A stretch of 14,568 nucleotides of DNA, taken from NCBI GenBank assembly GCA_002305505.1, contig DBRC01000041.1, positions 36,973 to 51,540 on the forward strand, in the 5' to 3' direction. Source of the stretch: Prevotella sp. UBA1378 (GTDB taxonomy: Bacteria > Bacteroidota > Bacteroidia > Bacteroidales > Bacteroidaceae). This document shows positions 8,287 to 14,568 of this stretch, piece by piece. The notes beneath the pieces were generated by a model that saw only the letters and a list, made by a program, of their open reading frames with translations, searched no databases and was not told the DNA's origin. Positions within the stretch are counted from its first letter, which is position 1, and each line of letters starts with the position of its first letter. A program made the translations under genes and the position numbers.

Positions 8287-10458
8287 ATGAAGAGATTTAT
8301 TATCACCACACTGATAGGGGCAGCAATGTCTTTGCAGGCCAACGCACGCAACGGCTTTGCCATCGTTGTCGACCCGGAGAGCTACAGGGAGGCAAGAACA
8401 GAAATCGAGGCCTATGCACAGGCCATCGAACAGGTGAACGACTGGAAGGTGTTCACCGTCGTCGACCAATGGGGCGTGCCCGATTCCATCCGGGCCCGGC
8501 TCATCAGTCTGTACCACCAGAAGCAAACACCGCTCGTGGGCTGCGTGCTGGTGGGCGACATCCCCATACCGATGATACGCGACGGGCAACACATGACAAG
8601 CGCTTTCAAGATGGACCAGGGAAACGACCGGAAACAATCGTCGGTACCCAGCGACCGCTTTTACGATGATTTCGGACTGCAATTCAAGTTCATCGACAAA
8701 GACCAAGGAGCTCCTTATTACTATTACTCCGTGATGCCCGGAAGCCAGCAGCGCATCCGCCCCAACCTTTTCAGCGGGCGCATCCGCCCCACAGACGCCG
8801 GCGGCACTTCGCGCTATGACAAGCTGCGCTCGTTCCTGCGTAAGGCGACGGCCGGGAAAATGCGCAAGCGCCAGCTGCAACAGCTGTTCTACTTCAGCGG
8901 CCACGGTTATATCTCGGAATCGAAAATGGCACGCATCGACGAGAAAGCGTCTTATTTCGAACACTTCCCCGCCCTGAAAGGCCGCACCAACACCATCGGT
9001 TACATGGACCATACCGACCAGAACCCGATTAAGGAACGCCTGATGAACGAGCTGATGCGCACCGACCTCGACCTTGCCATCCTGCACCATCACGGCTATT
9101 GGAACACCGAATACCTGAACGGAACCAACCGCCCGTACACTGTCAGGGCAGCCAAGGAGTACATCATCAGCAACCTCCGCAAGCACATCTACGAGGCCAA
9201 GCAGCGGGGAAAGAACTACGACTCGCTCAGGGTTGTACTGCTGAAGAAATTCGACGTGCCCGCGACATGGGTTGCCGACGCACTGAGCGACTCGCTCGCG
9301 CGGCTCGACTCCATAGCCGATGCTGCGGCCGACTTGCATTTGGAAGACTTCGGCATTTACGGCTACCGCCCCAATGTGCCCGTGGTGATTATCGACGCTT
9401 GCTTCTGCGGCTCGTTCCACCGCGACAACTGTATCGCCAACGAGTATATCTTCCAGCCGGGAGGTACCGTAGCTGTCGTGGCTAACAGCGTAAATGCCTT
9501 ACAGGATAAATGGAGCGACCGCTTTATCGGACTCATCGCCGAGGGAGGCTGTGTCGGCGACTTGGTGAAGTACGCCGGCTACCTTGAATCCCACGTCATC
9601 GGCGACCCGACATTCGGCTATGCCCCGCAGACTGAGGCCGTCGACCTGCACAGCATGGCGGTGAAGAAAAAACCGGCCAACTGGCGGCGCCTGCTAAAGA
9701 GCGGAACCCCCGACCAGCAAGCTATGGCCATCGAACAGCTGTACAGGCTGGAATCCATCACGTCGGAGGAACTGCTCGGCATCTATGAAACGTCTCCTTA
9801 CGGCATCGTCCGCCTGCAGGCACTGCTCACCATCGCCAATTACAGGGACGCCCATTTCATAAAAGCCGTGGAGCTGGCTTCGCAAGACGGCTACGAACTG
9901 GCCCAGCGCACCGCCATCAAACTGATGGCGCAAAGCGGCGACAAACGGCTCATCCCTGCACTCATCAAACTTGCCATCACCAACAACACCAGCGACCGGT
10001 GCAACTTCAACGTGACGGCGGCGCTCTGCTGTTATCCGAAAGACGAACTGCAGGCCGAGTTCGCACGGCAGTATGATGGCCCTTCCGTCCAATATATCAG
10101 GAAAGACTCCGTGCGCAGTGTCATCCTGAATGCCATCGTACGCAGTGCCGACCGGCTGGCGGTTGACATCGACTCGCTCCCCAGCCCGGAGACAACGGCC
10201 AAGCAACGCCGTTTCACCATCCGCGCGCTGCGCAACACGATGGTGCATTACAAGATACCCGCGCTGCTCGATTACCTGAAGCACTGCGGCAACGAGGAGA
10301 TACAGGTAATGCTGCTCGAATGCCTGGGCTGGCATCCGTATTCGTATCAAGCCCCAGCCATTGCCGGCACGGCCCTTGAAATATCCGGCGACACAGCCTA
10401 TCCGCAGGCCGTACGCGACGAAGCATTGAAGACATACAACCGTATCCATGCCAAGTAG
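8287..10458 (+). CDS. Exported C25 (gingipain)-like peptidase with HEAT-like repeats, copy B
   Basis: This 723-residue tandem paralogue of the preceding gene has matching segments along its whole length. The signal peptide is residues 1-20 (cleavage after QANA). C25-like features are VLVGDIPIPMIRD (~87-99), VPSDRFYDDFGLQF (~120-133), GRIRPTDAGGTSRYDKL (~164-180), HHHG with His 267-269, Cys372 in DACFCGSFHRDNC, and HVIGDPTFGYAP. The C-terminal ~250 residues are HEAT-like helices ending in DEALKTYNRIHAK. It differs from copy A at two sites: a second His motif, FSGHGY (~203-208), stands where copy A has FTGSGS, and the nucleophile region reads CFCG rather than CYNG. No type IX sorting domain is seen. 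ATG at 8287 opens the signal peptide 14 nt after the previous stop; the in-frame ATG at 8254 lies inside the upstream gene. Peptidase activity is inferred from motifs only. Confidence 0.83.
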   Translation: MKRFIITTLIGAAMSLQANARNGFAIVVDPESYREARTEIEAYAQAIEQVNDWKVFTVVDQWGVPDSIRARLISLYHQKQTPLVGCVLVGDIPIPMIRDGQHMTSAFKMDQGNDRKQSSVPSDRFYDDFGLQFKFIDKDQGAPYYYYSVMPGSQQRIRPNLFSGRIRPTDAGGTSRYDKLRSFLRKATAGKMRKRQLQQLFYFSGHGYISESKMARIDEKASYFEHFPALKGRTNTIGYMDHTDQNPIKERLMNELMRTDLDLAILHHHGYWNTEYLNGTNRPYTVRAAKEYIISNLRKHIYEAKQRGKNYDSLRVVLLKKFDVPATWVADALSDSLARLDSIADAAADLHLEDFGIYGYRPNVPVVIIDACFCGSFHRDNCIANEYIFQPGGTVAVVANSVNALQDKWSDRFIGLIAEGGCVGDLVKYAGYLESHVIGDPTFGYAPQTEAVDLHSMAVKKKPANWRRLLKSGTPDQQAMAIEQLYRLESITSEELLGIYETSPYGIVRLQALLTIANYRDAHFIKAVELASQDGYELAQRTAIKLMAQSGDKRLIPALIKLAITNNTSDRCNFNVTAALCCYPKDELQAEFARQYDGPSVQYIRKDSVRSVILNAIVRSADRLAVDIDSLPSPETTAKQRRFTIRALRNTMVHYKIPALLDYLKHCGNEEIQVMLLECLGWHPYSYQAPAIAGTALEISGDTAYPQAVRDEALKTYNRIHAK

Positions 10459-11962
10459 AAAGTTTCTTCTCTTCGTTTTGGGCGCTGTCTTCTCTTTCGG
10501 GGAGGCAAGCGCCCAAACAGTTAGCCGCAAACGGTACCCGGCTCCCAGGCCGACACCACAGGTGGAGGCCATACGCCGGCAGCGTACGAAGTTCGTACCG
10601 CAGAAAAGTACATACTATCCGCTACCGGCGTCGGTGGACAATTCCACCAGCATCTACTTCCCGCCGGTTATCAACCAAATGGGCGGCTCATGTGCCCAAG
10701 CGGCAGGCATTGGTTATCTGTTCACCTACGAAATCAACCGCCTGCTCGACCGTAACGCACAGGCCTCGGCCGACAACCAGTTCAGCTATCTGTTCGCTTG
10801 GAACCTGCTCAACGACGGTGAGGACCAAGGGGGATTTGTAAGTCAAGGGCTGCAACTGGCCAAGCAATACGGCATGATGACCCTGAAAGACTACGGCACA
10901 TCGGGCAACTACCAGTTCCGTTGGGCAAGCGGCTACGGCAAATACCTGAACGCCATGCGGTACCGGGCAGAGAACATCCTCATTTATGATGACAGCATAC
11001 CGCTGATGAAGCGCTATCTTTATGACGCCGGGAACGGAAGCCCCACGGGAGGCATCATGGCCTTCTCGGGCATGGCCGGCTCGTGGACCATCAACGACCG
11101 GTACGACGGGCCGTCGGCGACGGGATACCGTTCCCTGCTCACACAGCTGGCTACCGACGGGTCGCACGCCATGACCATCGTGGGGTACGACGACTTGGTA
11201 ACCTATACAGACGAGAAGGGAAAGCAGCACAAGGGGGCTTTCATCGTGGTGAACTCGTGGGGCACTTACGCGCACGACAACGGACGCTTCTACCTGCCGT
11301 ACGACTTCTTCCGCGACCCGGCTGTGGCCAACGGCCAACTGAGCAACACGGTAGAAGGCGTGACGGTGGCCACATACGAGCCGAAAGTGGTATGCAAGCT
11401 CACCGTCGACTATTCTTCGCGCAACGACCTGTCGTTCGGCGTGGGGTTTTCAGGGAATCCCGGGGCAACGGTGCCCCGCCAGTTTTATTACAGTGCCGCT
11501 TTCGACCATCAGGGGGGCGACTATCCCATGCAGGGGCAGTACCTCGACGGGACAATAGAACTGGCTTTCGACATCACCGGGCATTTGGATGCACAGCGGA
11601 CACCCGTCGATGCGAAGCGCTACTTCCTGAACGTGGTGCGGGGGTTCCGCGGGCAGTCAAAAGGCGAAGGCCGGCTGCTGGCCTTCTCGGTCATCGACTA
11701 CAGGGGCGCGGCCCCCGTGGAATACGAATGCCGCAACCAGCTGCCATCGGTACTGAAAGACGGCGACAATATATTCGCCGTAGATGTAGCACCGCCCTAC
11801 CGCCTGTCGGTATCGCCTTACCGCTACACGGATGATGCCGGCAATGCCACGGGCGAAACATTCCTGATACGCACCGCAGAGGGCCATCATGCAAAAATAA
11901 AGCTGTCGGACATCGATACGGCCAATCAGAAAATAAGCATCAGATATAAAGTAAAAGAATGA
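10448..11962 (+). CDS. Exported papain-family (C1) cysteine peptidase with HmuY-like tail
   Basis: The 504-residue product has a signal peptide (residues 1-23, SASAQ). The catalytic set of family C1 is visible in order: oxyanion Gln77 and nucleophile Cys82 in PPVINQMGGSCAQAAG, His240 in GSHAMTIVGYDD, and Asn269 in FIVVNSWGTY. The usual Trp after the Cys is Ala. Residues ~310-450 form a beta-rich region of unknown role. The last ~36 residues, TFLIRTAEGHHAKIKLSDID onward, closely resemble the C-terminal end of HmuY (FFVRGADGNIAKVQFTDY in P. gingivalis, from memory). The start overlaps the upstream gene by 11 nt and the stop overlaps the next gene by 4 nt, so translation is probably coupled. It could trim proteins or peptides in the periplasm or at the surface. 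The protein has an N-terminal linker but no obvious inhibitory propeptide. Confidence 0.86.
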   Translation: MPSRKFLLFVLGAVFSFGEASAQTVSRKRYPAPRPTPQVEAIRRQRTKFVPQKSTYYPLPASVDNSTSIYFPPVINQMGGSCAQAAGIGYLFTYEINRLLDRNAQASADNQFSYLFAWNLLNDGEDQGGFVSQGLQLAKQYGMMTLKDYGTSGNYQFRWASGYGKYLNAMRYRAENILIYDDSIPLMKRYLYDAGNGSPTGGIMAFSGMAGSWTINDRYDGPSATGYRSLLTQLATDGSHAMTIVGYDDLVTYTDEKGKQHKGAFIVVNSWGTYAHDNGRFYLPYDFFRDPAVANGQLSNTVEGVTVATYEPKVVCKLTVDYSSRNDLSFGVGFSGNPGATVPRQFYYSAAFDHQGGDYPMQGQYLDGTIELAFDITGHLDAQRTPVDAKRYFLNVVRGFRGQSKGEGRLLAFSVIDYRGAAPVEYECRNQLPSVLKDGDNIFAVDVAPPYRLSVSPYRYTDDAGNATGETFLIRTAEGHHAKIKLSDIDTANQKISIRYKVKE

Positions 11963-12351
11963 TTCGGATGAGAAAGAACACAACAGCCATCTATGCCCTG
12001 TCGCTCGTGATCACGGCCGTCATGGCAGCATGCAGCAGCGAAAGCCCCTCGTCGGGCATCATCAGCGAAGGGGTTGCCATCATACCGCACGTGCCCGGCC
12101 ACTGGACTTACTTCTCGCTCACCCGCGGAACTACGGTAGGGCAGTGCAGCCTGAGGGACACAGTTGCACAGGCACAATGGAAGCAACGCACCGACTGGGA
12201 CATCGCCATCTGCAACGGCATGCTGCGCACGAACAGCGGAGCATCGGGTATAGGCCAGGGCGGCATCTACCGCGTAGAGGGGGAATACGGCGACATAGAA
12301 GAGCTGGCAGCCCCCCGATATTCCACCGATAAAGATTCTCTCGCCCTGTAG
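11959..12351 (+). CDS. Truncated HmuY-like lipoprotein
   Basis: The product is 130 residues, a lipoprotein with lipobox VMAAC (Cys25). Residues ~47-128 match the N-terminal half of the HmuY haemophore family: WTYFSLTRGTTV (49-60), TDWDIAICNGMLRTN (78-92) and SGIGQGGIY. In P. gingivalis HmuY (about 216 residues, recalled) the haem ligands are His134 and His166. This protein ends at a position aligning to about residue 125, so the ligand region and the closing strands are absent. It may be a remnant, a shortened relative with another job, or half of a split protein. The TAG at 12349 is followed in another frame by ~24 open codons of uncertain meaning. ATG at 11959 overlaps the peptidase stop by 4 nt; ATG at 11968 is possible. 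Family similarity is by eye. Confidence 0.68.
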   Translation: MIRMRKNTTAIYALSLVITAVMAACSSESPSSGIISEGVAIIPHVPGHWTYFSLTRGTTVGQCSLRDTVAQAQWKQRTDWDIAICNGMLRTNSGASGIGQGGIYRVEGEYGDIEELAAPRYSTDKDSLAL

Positions 12352-12493
12352 GGCCGGTGCCTGTCAGTCACATCGCCGCCGCCCCCTCCCCACCAGTCAA
12401 AAAACGCCCTGTTACATAATGATTTATGCAAAAAGATGCGTTTTCTCGGCGCACCTGCATAACCCTGTGTTTGGAAAGGGCGCGGATTCAACA
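12352..12493. other. Non-coding stretch after the operon with C-rich tract
   Basis: No gene is seen here. A pyrimidine-rich tract at 12373-12393 reads as G-runs on the minus strand. CGCCCT (12405-12410) can pair with AGGGCG (12477-12482), and AAAACGC (12401-12407) with GCGTTTT (12438-12444). Neither makes a standard terminator, so the operon's 3' end is not clearly defined. Confidence 0.5.
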
Positions 12494-12701
12494 AGCAAGT
12501 GCATATTTAGCTTATTTTCTGTATAAAGCATTCTTTTTACGGTTGAGCTTGCATTTAATCCAAATCGTACAAGCACCTTGTAGTCCTGCTACAAGGTGCT
12601 TGTAACGATGCTACAAGATGCTTGTACGATTTCAATAAGGAAAATGGTCAACCGTAAAGAAGAGTGCTTTATACAGAAAATAAGCTAAATATGCACTTGC
12701 T
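12494..12701. repeat. 208-bp nested inverted-repeat element (MITE-like)
   Basis: The outer arms 12494-12530 and 12665-12701 are perfect 37-bp reverse complements. Symmetry continues inward with small differences to ACGGTTGA (12539-12546) and TCAACCGT (12648-12655). At the centre, 12568-12583 pairs perfectly over 16 bp with 12589-12604 around a 5-nt loop. A longer left segment, 12562-12583, can instead pair over 21 of 22 positions with 12611-12632. There is no coding capacity. Long terminal inverted repeats with a short palindromic interior suit a miniature non-autonomous element, but no clear target-site duplication is visible; the flanks GATTC (12485-12489) and GAATC (12706-12710) are inverted instead. 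Confidence 0.85.
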
Positions 12702-12769
12702 ATTGGAATCTACCCGCGACCGCAATGCACTTTTAGCATTTGAGGACAGGGATTCCCAATCTTTTTGTG

Positions 12770-12777
12770 TAATTTTG
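12770..12777 (+). promoter_or_regulatory. Putative promoter -7 element for the downstream gene
   Basis: TAATTTTG matches the Bacteroidetes -7 consensus TAnnTTTG. The nearest upstream TTTG (12739-12742) is 27 nt away, longer than the usual 19-21 nt, so the -33 element is poor. Transcription would begin near 12783 and give a leader of about 200 nt before the ATG at 12981. Confidence 0.45.
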
Positions 12778-12980
12778 CAACTGCATTCAGCAAAGAGTGC
12801 AAAGACATATTGCTCAATAGACTTCTAATCACCACCAAGAACCAAAGAGCAATTACACATTATTGGGTGCCAGCCACAAGGCACAGGCATTCCCATATAT
12901 GTGTAAGGGTTGTGGTGACCAAGAAGTCGTATGGCGAAAGTCTGCGCCTCTTCTATTGATAACTATAAAAAACAAAAAAT
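12778..12980 (+). other. Long untranslated leader of unknown role
   Basis: This is a ~200-nt stretch between the -7 element and the start of the exported-protein gene. ATTGCTC (12809-12815) can pair with GAGCAAT (12847-12853). Short open frames here lack convincing starts, although one encodes a CKGCGD zinc-knuckle-like string. I recognise no riboswitch class. Confidence 0.35.
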
Positions 12981-13808
12981 ATGAACAAGAGAACATTAGT
13001 GGCGATTTCGTTTGTCCTCACAACAGCGATTGGACAGGCACAGACAGAAAATCCGCGTGGCATCTACAAGATGATGACGCTTACGGGCAAACAGGGAGAA
13101 ATCAAGGCCCCATTCGACCAGTACAAGATCTGTACCGACAGCGTGACGCTCATGCTGTTAATGCGGGATATGGCTTTTTCCATAGGCGATAACGACCACA
13201 AGGTGTTTGACTATACAGGCGAACAGCCGAAAGATGAGAACGACAAGCGTACGCTCATCTACGACAGCGGTGCTGATGGATTTACCCTGAAATGGTGGAG
13301 CACGAACAAAGGCCATCTATATTATCCCGACAATGGCTGGTGCATCGAAAAATACTGGGCTAATCAATACTCCAGGGGCGCACAGATGGCTTTCGATGCG
13401 CTGACAGCTGTTCCTACGCTAGACAAGGAGAACCCGCTGCTCGGCACATGGCGCATACTTGGCGATGTGGACGAACTTCACGATCTGAAGAAAGCCTTGC
13501 CGAAAATGCTTGAGAATTATGAGTCGAGCAAGTATTATAACTCTTTCTATGTGTTCACTCCCAAGAGCTTTGCCGTTGTCGTGCGTTTGAATGGTGGTGC
13601 GGCTAATTCTGTTGAGTACGACGGAAAGAAAGCCTATAAGCTGAATAACAAGACTACGTCCCGCGTCATCTGGCTCACAAAAGACCGCATCGCTGTTGAA
13701 GAGAAGATAGACTACCGCACAGACTACAAGATACTGGAGCGCGTTAACGATGGACAGACCATGCTGAGCTGCATCGCCAGCCGCTATGTTTCAGGAAGTC
13801 GTAGATAG
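12981..13808 (+). CDS. Small exported protein, lipocalin-like (possibly DUF4488-type)
   Basis: The 275-residue product has a standard signal peptide (MNKRTLVAISFVLTTAIGQA, cleavage near residue 20). After it, two segments each begin with an Asn-Pro strand pattern, NPRGIYKMMTLTGKQG (~24-39) and NPLLGTWRILGDVDE (~151-165). Both resemble the opening strand of lipocalin-like Bacteroidetes domains such as DUF4488, so the protein may be an internal duplication of two beta-barrel-like domains. I do not recognise a precise family or ligand, and no lipobox or membrane segment follows the signal peptide. ATG at 12981 is preceded by an A-rich leader, usual for this phylum. Base composition is less G+C-rich than the operon upstream, so the gene is probably unrelated to it. 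The reading frame is secure; the family suggestion is weak. Confidence 0.75.
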   Translation: MNKRTLVAISFVLTTAIGQAQTENPRGIYKMMTLTGKQGEIKAPFDQYKICTDSVTLMLLMRDMAFSIGDNDHKVFDYTGEQPKDENDKRTLIYDSGADGFTLKWWSTNKGHLYYPDNGWCIEKYWANQYSRGAQMAFDALTAVPTLDKENPLLGTWRILGDVDELHDLKKALPKMLENYESSKYYNSFYVFTPKSFAVVVRLNGGAANSVEYDGKKAYKLNNKTTSRVIWLTKDRIAVEEKIDYRTDYKILERVNDGQTMLSCIASRYVSGSRR

Positions 13809-13815
13809 AAGTGCC

Positions 13816-14146
13816 ATGGAAGAAATCATCATAAAGCGTCCTGTCCTTGGCTTGTCCAGTTTCCTATAGCAAACTCCTGGCTACTTGCTGTTGTTTCCCT
13901 GTCATTGTCCTAATTGATATTAGCAGAATCGAAGTAAGAAAGTTGCCACTGCCCCTTTTTATGCTCGGCTTTATGGGCAGCATCTTCCTCCTGTATATGG
14001 TCATAAAGAAAATACTGATGATTCCTAAACGTACTTATCTGACGATAACCGACGACCGTATCATTGTCCATGATAAGCGCGGACAATGGGAAGAACGTTT
14101 CGACAAAGTAGATTCTTTTGAACAGTTCAGCAAATCAAGAGGCTGA
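13816..14146 (+). pseudogene. Frameshifted and shortened small membrane protein (STM3941-like?)
   Basis: ATG at 13816, 7 nt after the previous stop, begins MEEIIIKRPVLGLSSFL and stops at 13867-13869. The next frame is open from 13847 to 14146 and continues naturally with YSKLLATCCCFPVIVLIDIS, a second hydrophobic helix (LPLFMLGFMGSIFLLYMVI) and a strand-rich segment (YLTITDDRIIVHDKRGQWEE). Joined by one frame change near 13860, this reads like the start of the STM3941/PH-like small membrane protein family, an assignment from memory. The second part has no ATG near its start and ends at FSKSRG, shorter than the ~170 residues I expect for the family. It is therefore probably a decayed gene, although a sequencing error or programmed frameshift cannot be excluded. 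Confidence 0.5.
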
Positions 14147-14157
14147 AATAAGAAAGG

Positions 14158-14181
14158 GGGTGTGTCAAAATTGACACACCC
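14158..14181 (+). terminator. Terminator-like hairpin
   Basis: GGGTGTGTCAA (14158-14168) is the exact reverse complement of TTGACACACCC (14171-14181). Allowing for a realistic loop it gives a 9-bp stem with a 6-nt loop, placed 12 nt after the last stop. No strong T-run follows on the + strand, so it may be a weak or bidirectional terminator. Confidence 0.6.
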
Positions 14182-14285
14182 TCATGACTTTATAGGGAAG
14201 TGTGCAAAGTCTTTTGAGAAATGCACGTAGGTGTGATGGTCAACGAAACTACTTGCGATGGCCAATGCACCTATATGAAACATCC

Positions 14286-14303
14286 AACGCAAGTACTTGC
14301 GTT
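14286..14303. repeat. Perfect 18-bp palindrome
   Basis: AACGCAAGTACTTGCGTT is fully self-complementary with its centre between 14294 and 14295. A further copy of TACTTGCG at 14250-14257 can compete for pairing with CGCAAGTA at 14288-14295, giving two mutually exclusive stem arrangements. This could be a protein-binding site or a structured intergenic repeat. Confidence 0.75.
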
Positions 14304-14310
14304 TTATAAC

Positions 14311-14376
14311 GAGGTATAGTCTCATTGGCCGATGAGGTATAGTCTCGATGCCAAGTGAGGTATATACTCATTGAAC
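14311..14376. repeat. Three direct repeats at 23-bp spacing
   Basis: GAGGTATAGTCTC occurs at 14311 and 14334, and the variant GAGGTATATACTC at 14357, a period of exactly 23 bp. Each unit has GAG and CTC ends. The first and third are followed by ATTG. The unit is too short and the spacers too small for a CRISPR array. It fits an array of regulator sites or a short tandem intergenic repeat. Confidence 0.75.
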
Positions 14377-14568
14377 AAGTCTCCTGTATTTTACGTGTAA
14401 AACCATCCTCAACGCTTGGATTTGGGGCGCAATGATGTATTTGTATAGTTAATATTTCTTAATATCTTGCGCATTTGTATCGTTAGTGAGCAAAAATGGG
14501 CTATTTTACATTTTATTACAATTGGTTCTTCGTATTACTACTTTGGGTTTACTAATTAATAGCAAGCG

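Larger units (their letters stand above)
14182..14568. other. Non-coding 3' region with repeats and AT-rich tail
   Basis: No supported gene is seen on either strand. The first half contains alternative hairpins around an 18-bp palindrome and three spaced repeats, listed separately. From about 14395 the sequence becomes AT-rich, as in the region before a gene, but no full TAnnTTTG promoter match was found. Confidence 0.6.

Noticed and set aside
8164..9420. A 418-codon open frame on the minus strand inside the tandem C25-like genes
   Set aside because: It mirrors a strongly coding + strand gene in G+C-rich DNA, its translation is low-complexity Val/His/Arg-rich with no domain, and it has no promoter. 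Similar frames at 923-1903 and 9694-10572 were rejected for the same reason.
12863..12980. Short frame with a CKGCGD string, possible small zinc-ribbon gene
   Set aside because: The frame continues as an out-of-frame shadow of the gene at 12981, has no proper ATG start, and shows only one CxxC pair.
14311..14376. CRISPR-like array
   Set aside because: There are only three 13-nt repeats with ~10-nt spacers, and no leader or cas gene is present. The dimensions do not fit a CRISPR array.

Overview
The window looks like chromosomal DNA from a member of the Bacteroidales. Prevotellaceae is my best guess, but the genus is not settled. The basis is a TonB-dependent receptor with an N-terminal carboxypeptidase-regulatory-like extension, DUF4876- and DUF6850-type proteins, an HmuY-type lipoprotein, gingipain-fold (C25-like) proteins, start codons preceded by A-rich leaders rather than Shine-Dalgarno boxes, and TAnnTTTG promoter -7 elements. 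All supported genes lie on the + strand.

Region 1 (1-364) is non-coding. It holds a perfect 70-bp palindrome, a second strong hairpin, two small dyads and a Bacteroidetes-type promoter (266-296).

Region 2 (365-12351) is a compact, G+C-rich seven-gene unit that looks like one operon. Its gaps are 50, 20, 23 and 14 nt, followed by overlaps of 11 and 4 nt. The genes are a TonB-dependent receptor (365-3202), a DUF4876-type lipoprotein (3253-4467), a DUF6850-type outer-membrane barrel (4488-6056), two tandem paralogues combining a C25/gingipain-like domain with HEAT-like repeats (6080-8272 and 8287-10458), a papain-family C1 peptidase whose last ~36 residues look like the end of HmuY (10448-11962), and a short HmuY-like lipoprotein that stops before the haem-ligand region (11959-12351). 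The outer-membrane and lipoprotein components could capture and import a ligand, while the three exported cysteine-peptidase-like proteins release or process it. Haem or a haemoprotein is the most natural guess because of HmuY, but the ligand is not shown by the sequence.

Region 3 (12352-12980) has no convincing gene. It contains a C-rich tract, a 208-bp nested inverted-repeat element (12494-12701) resembling a small non-autonomous element, a promoter -7 element, and a leader of about 200 nt.

Region 4 (12981-14568) is less G+C-rich. It has a small exported protein (12981-13808), a frameshifted remnant of a small membrane protein (13816-14146), a terminator-like hairpin (14158-14181), and an intergenic block with an 18-bp palindrome and three 23-bp-spaced repeats.
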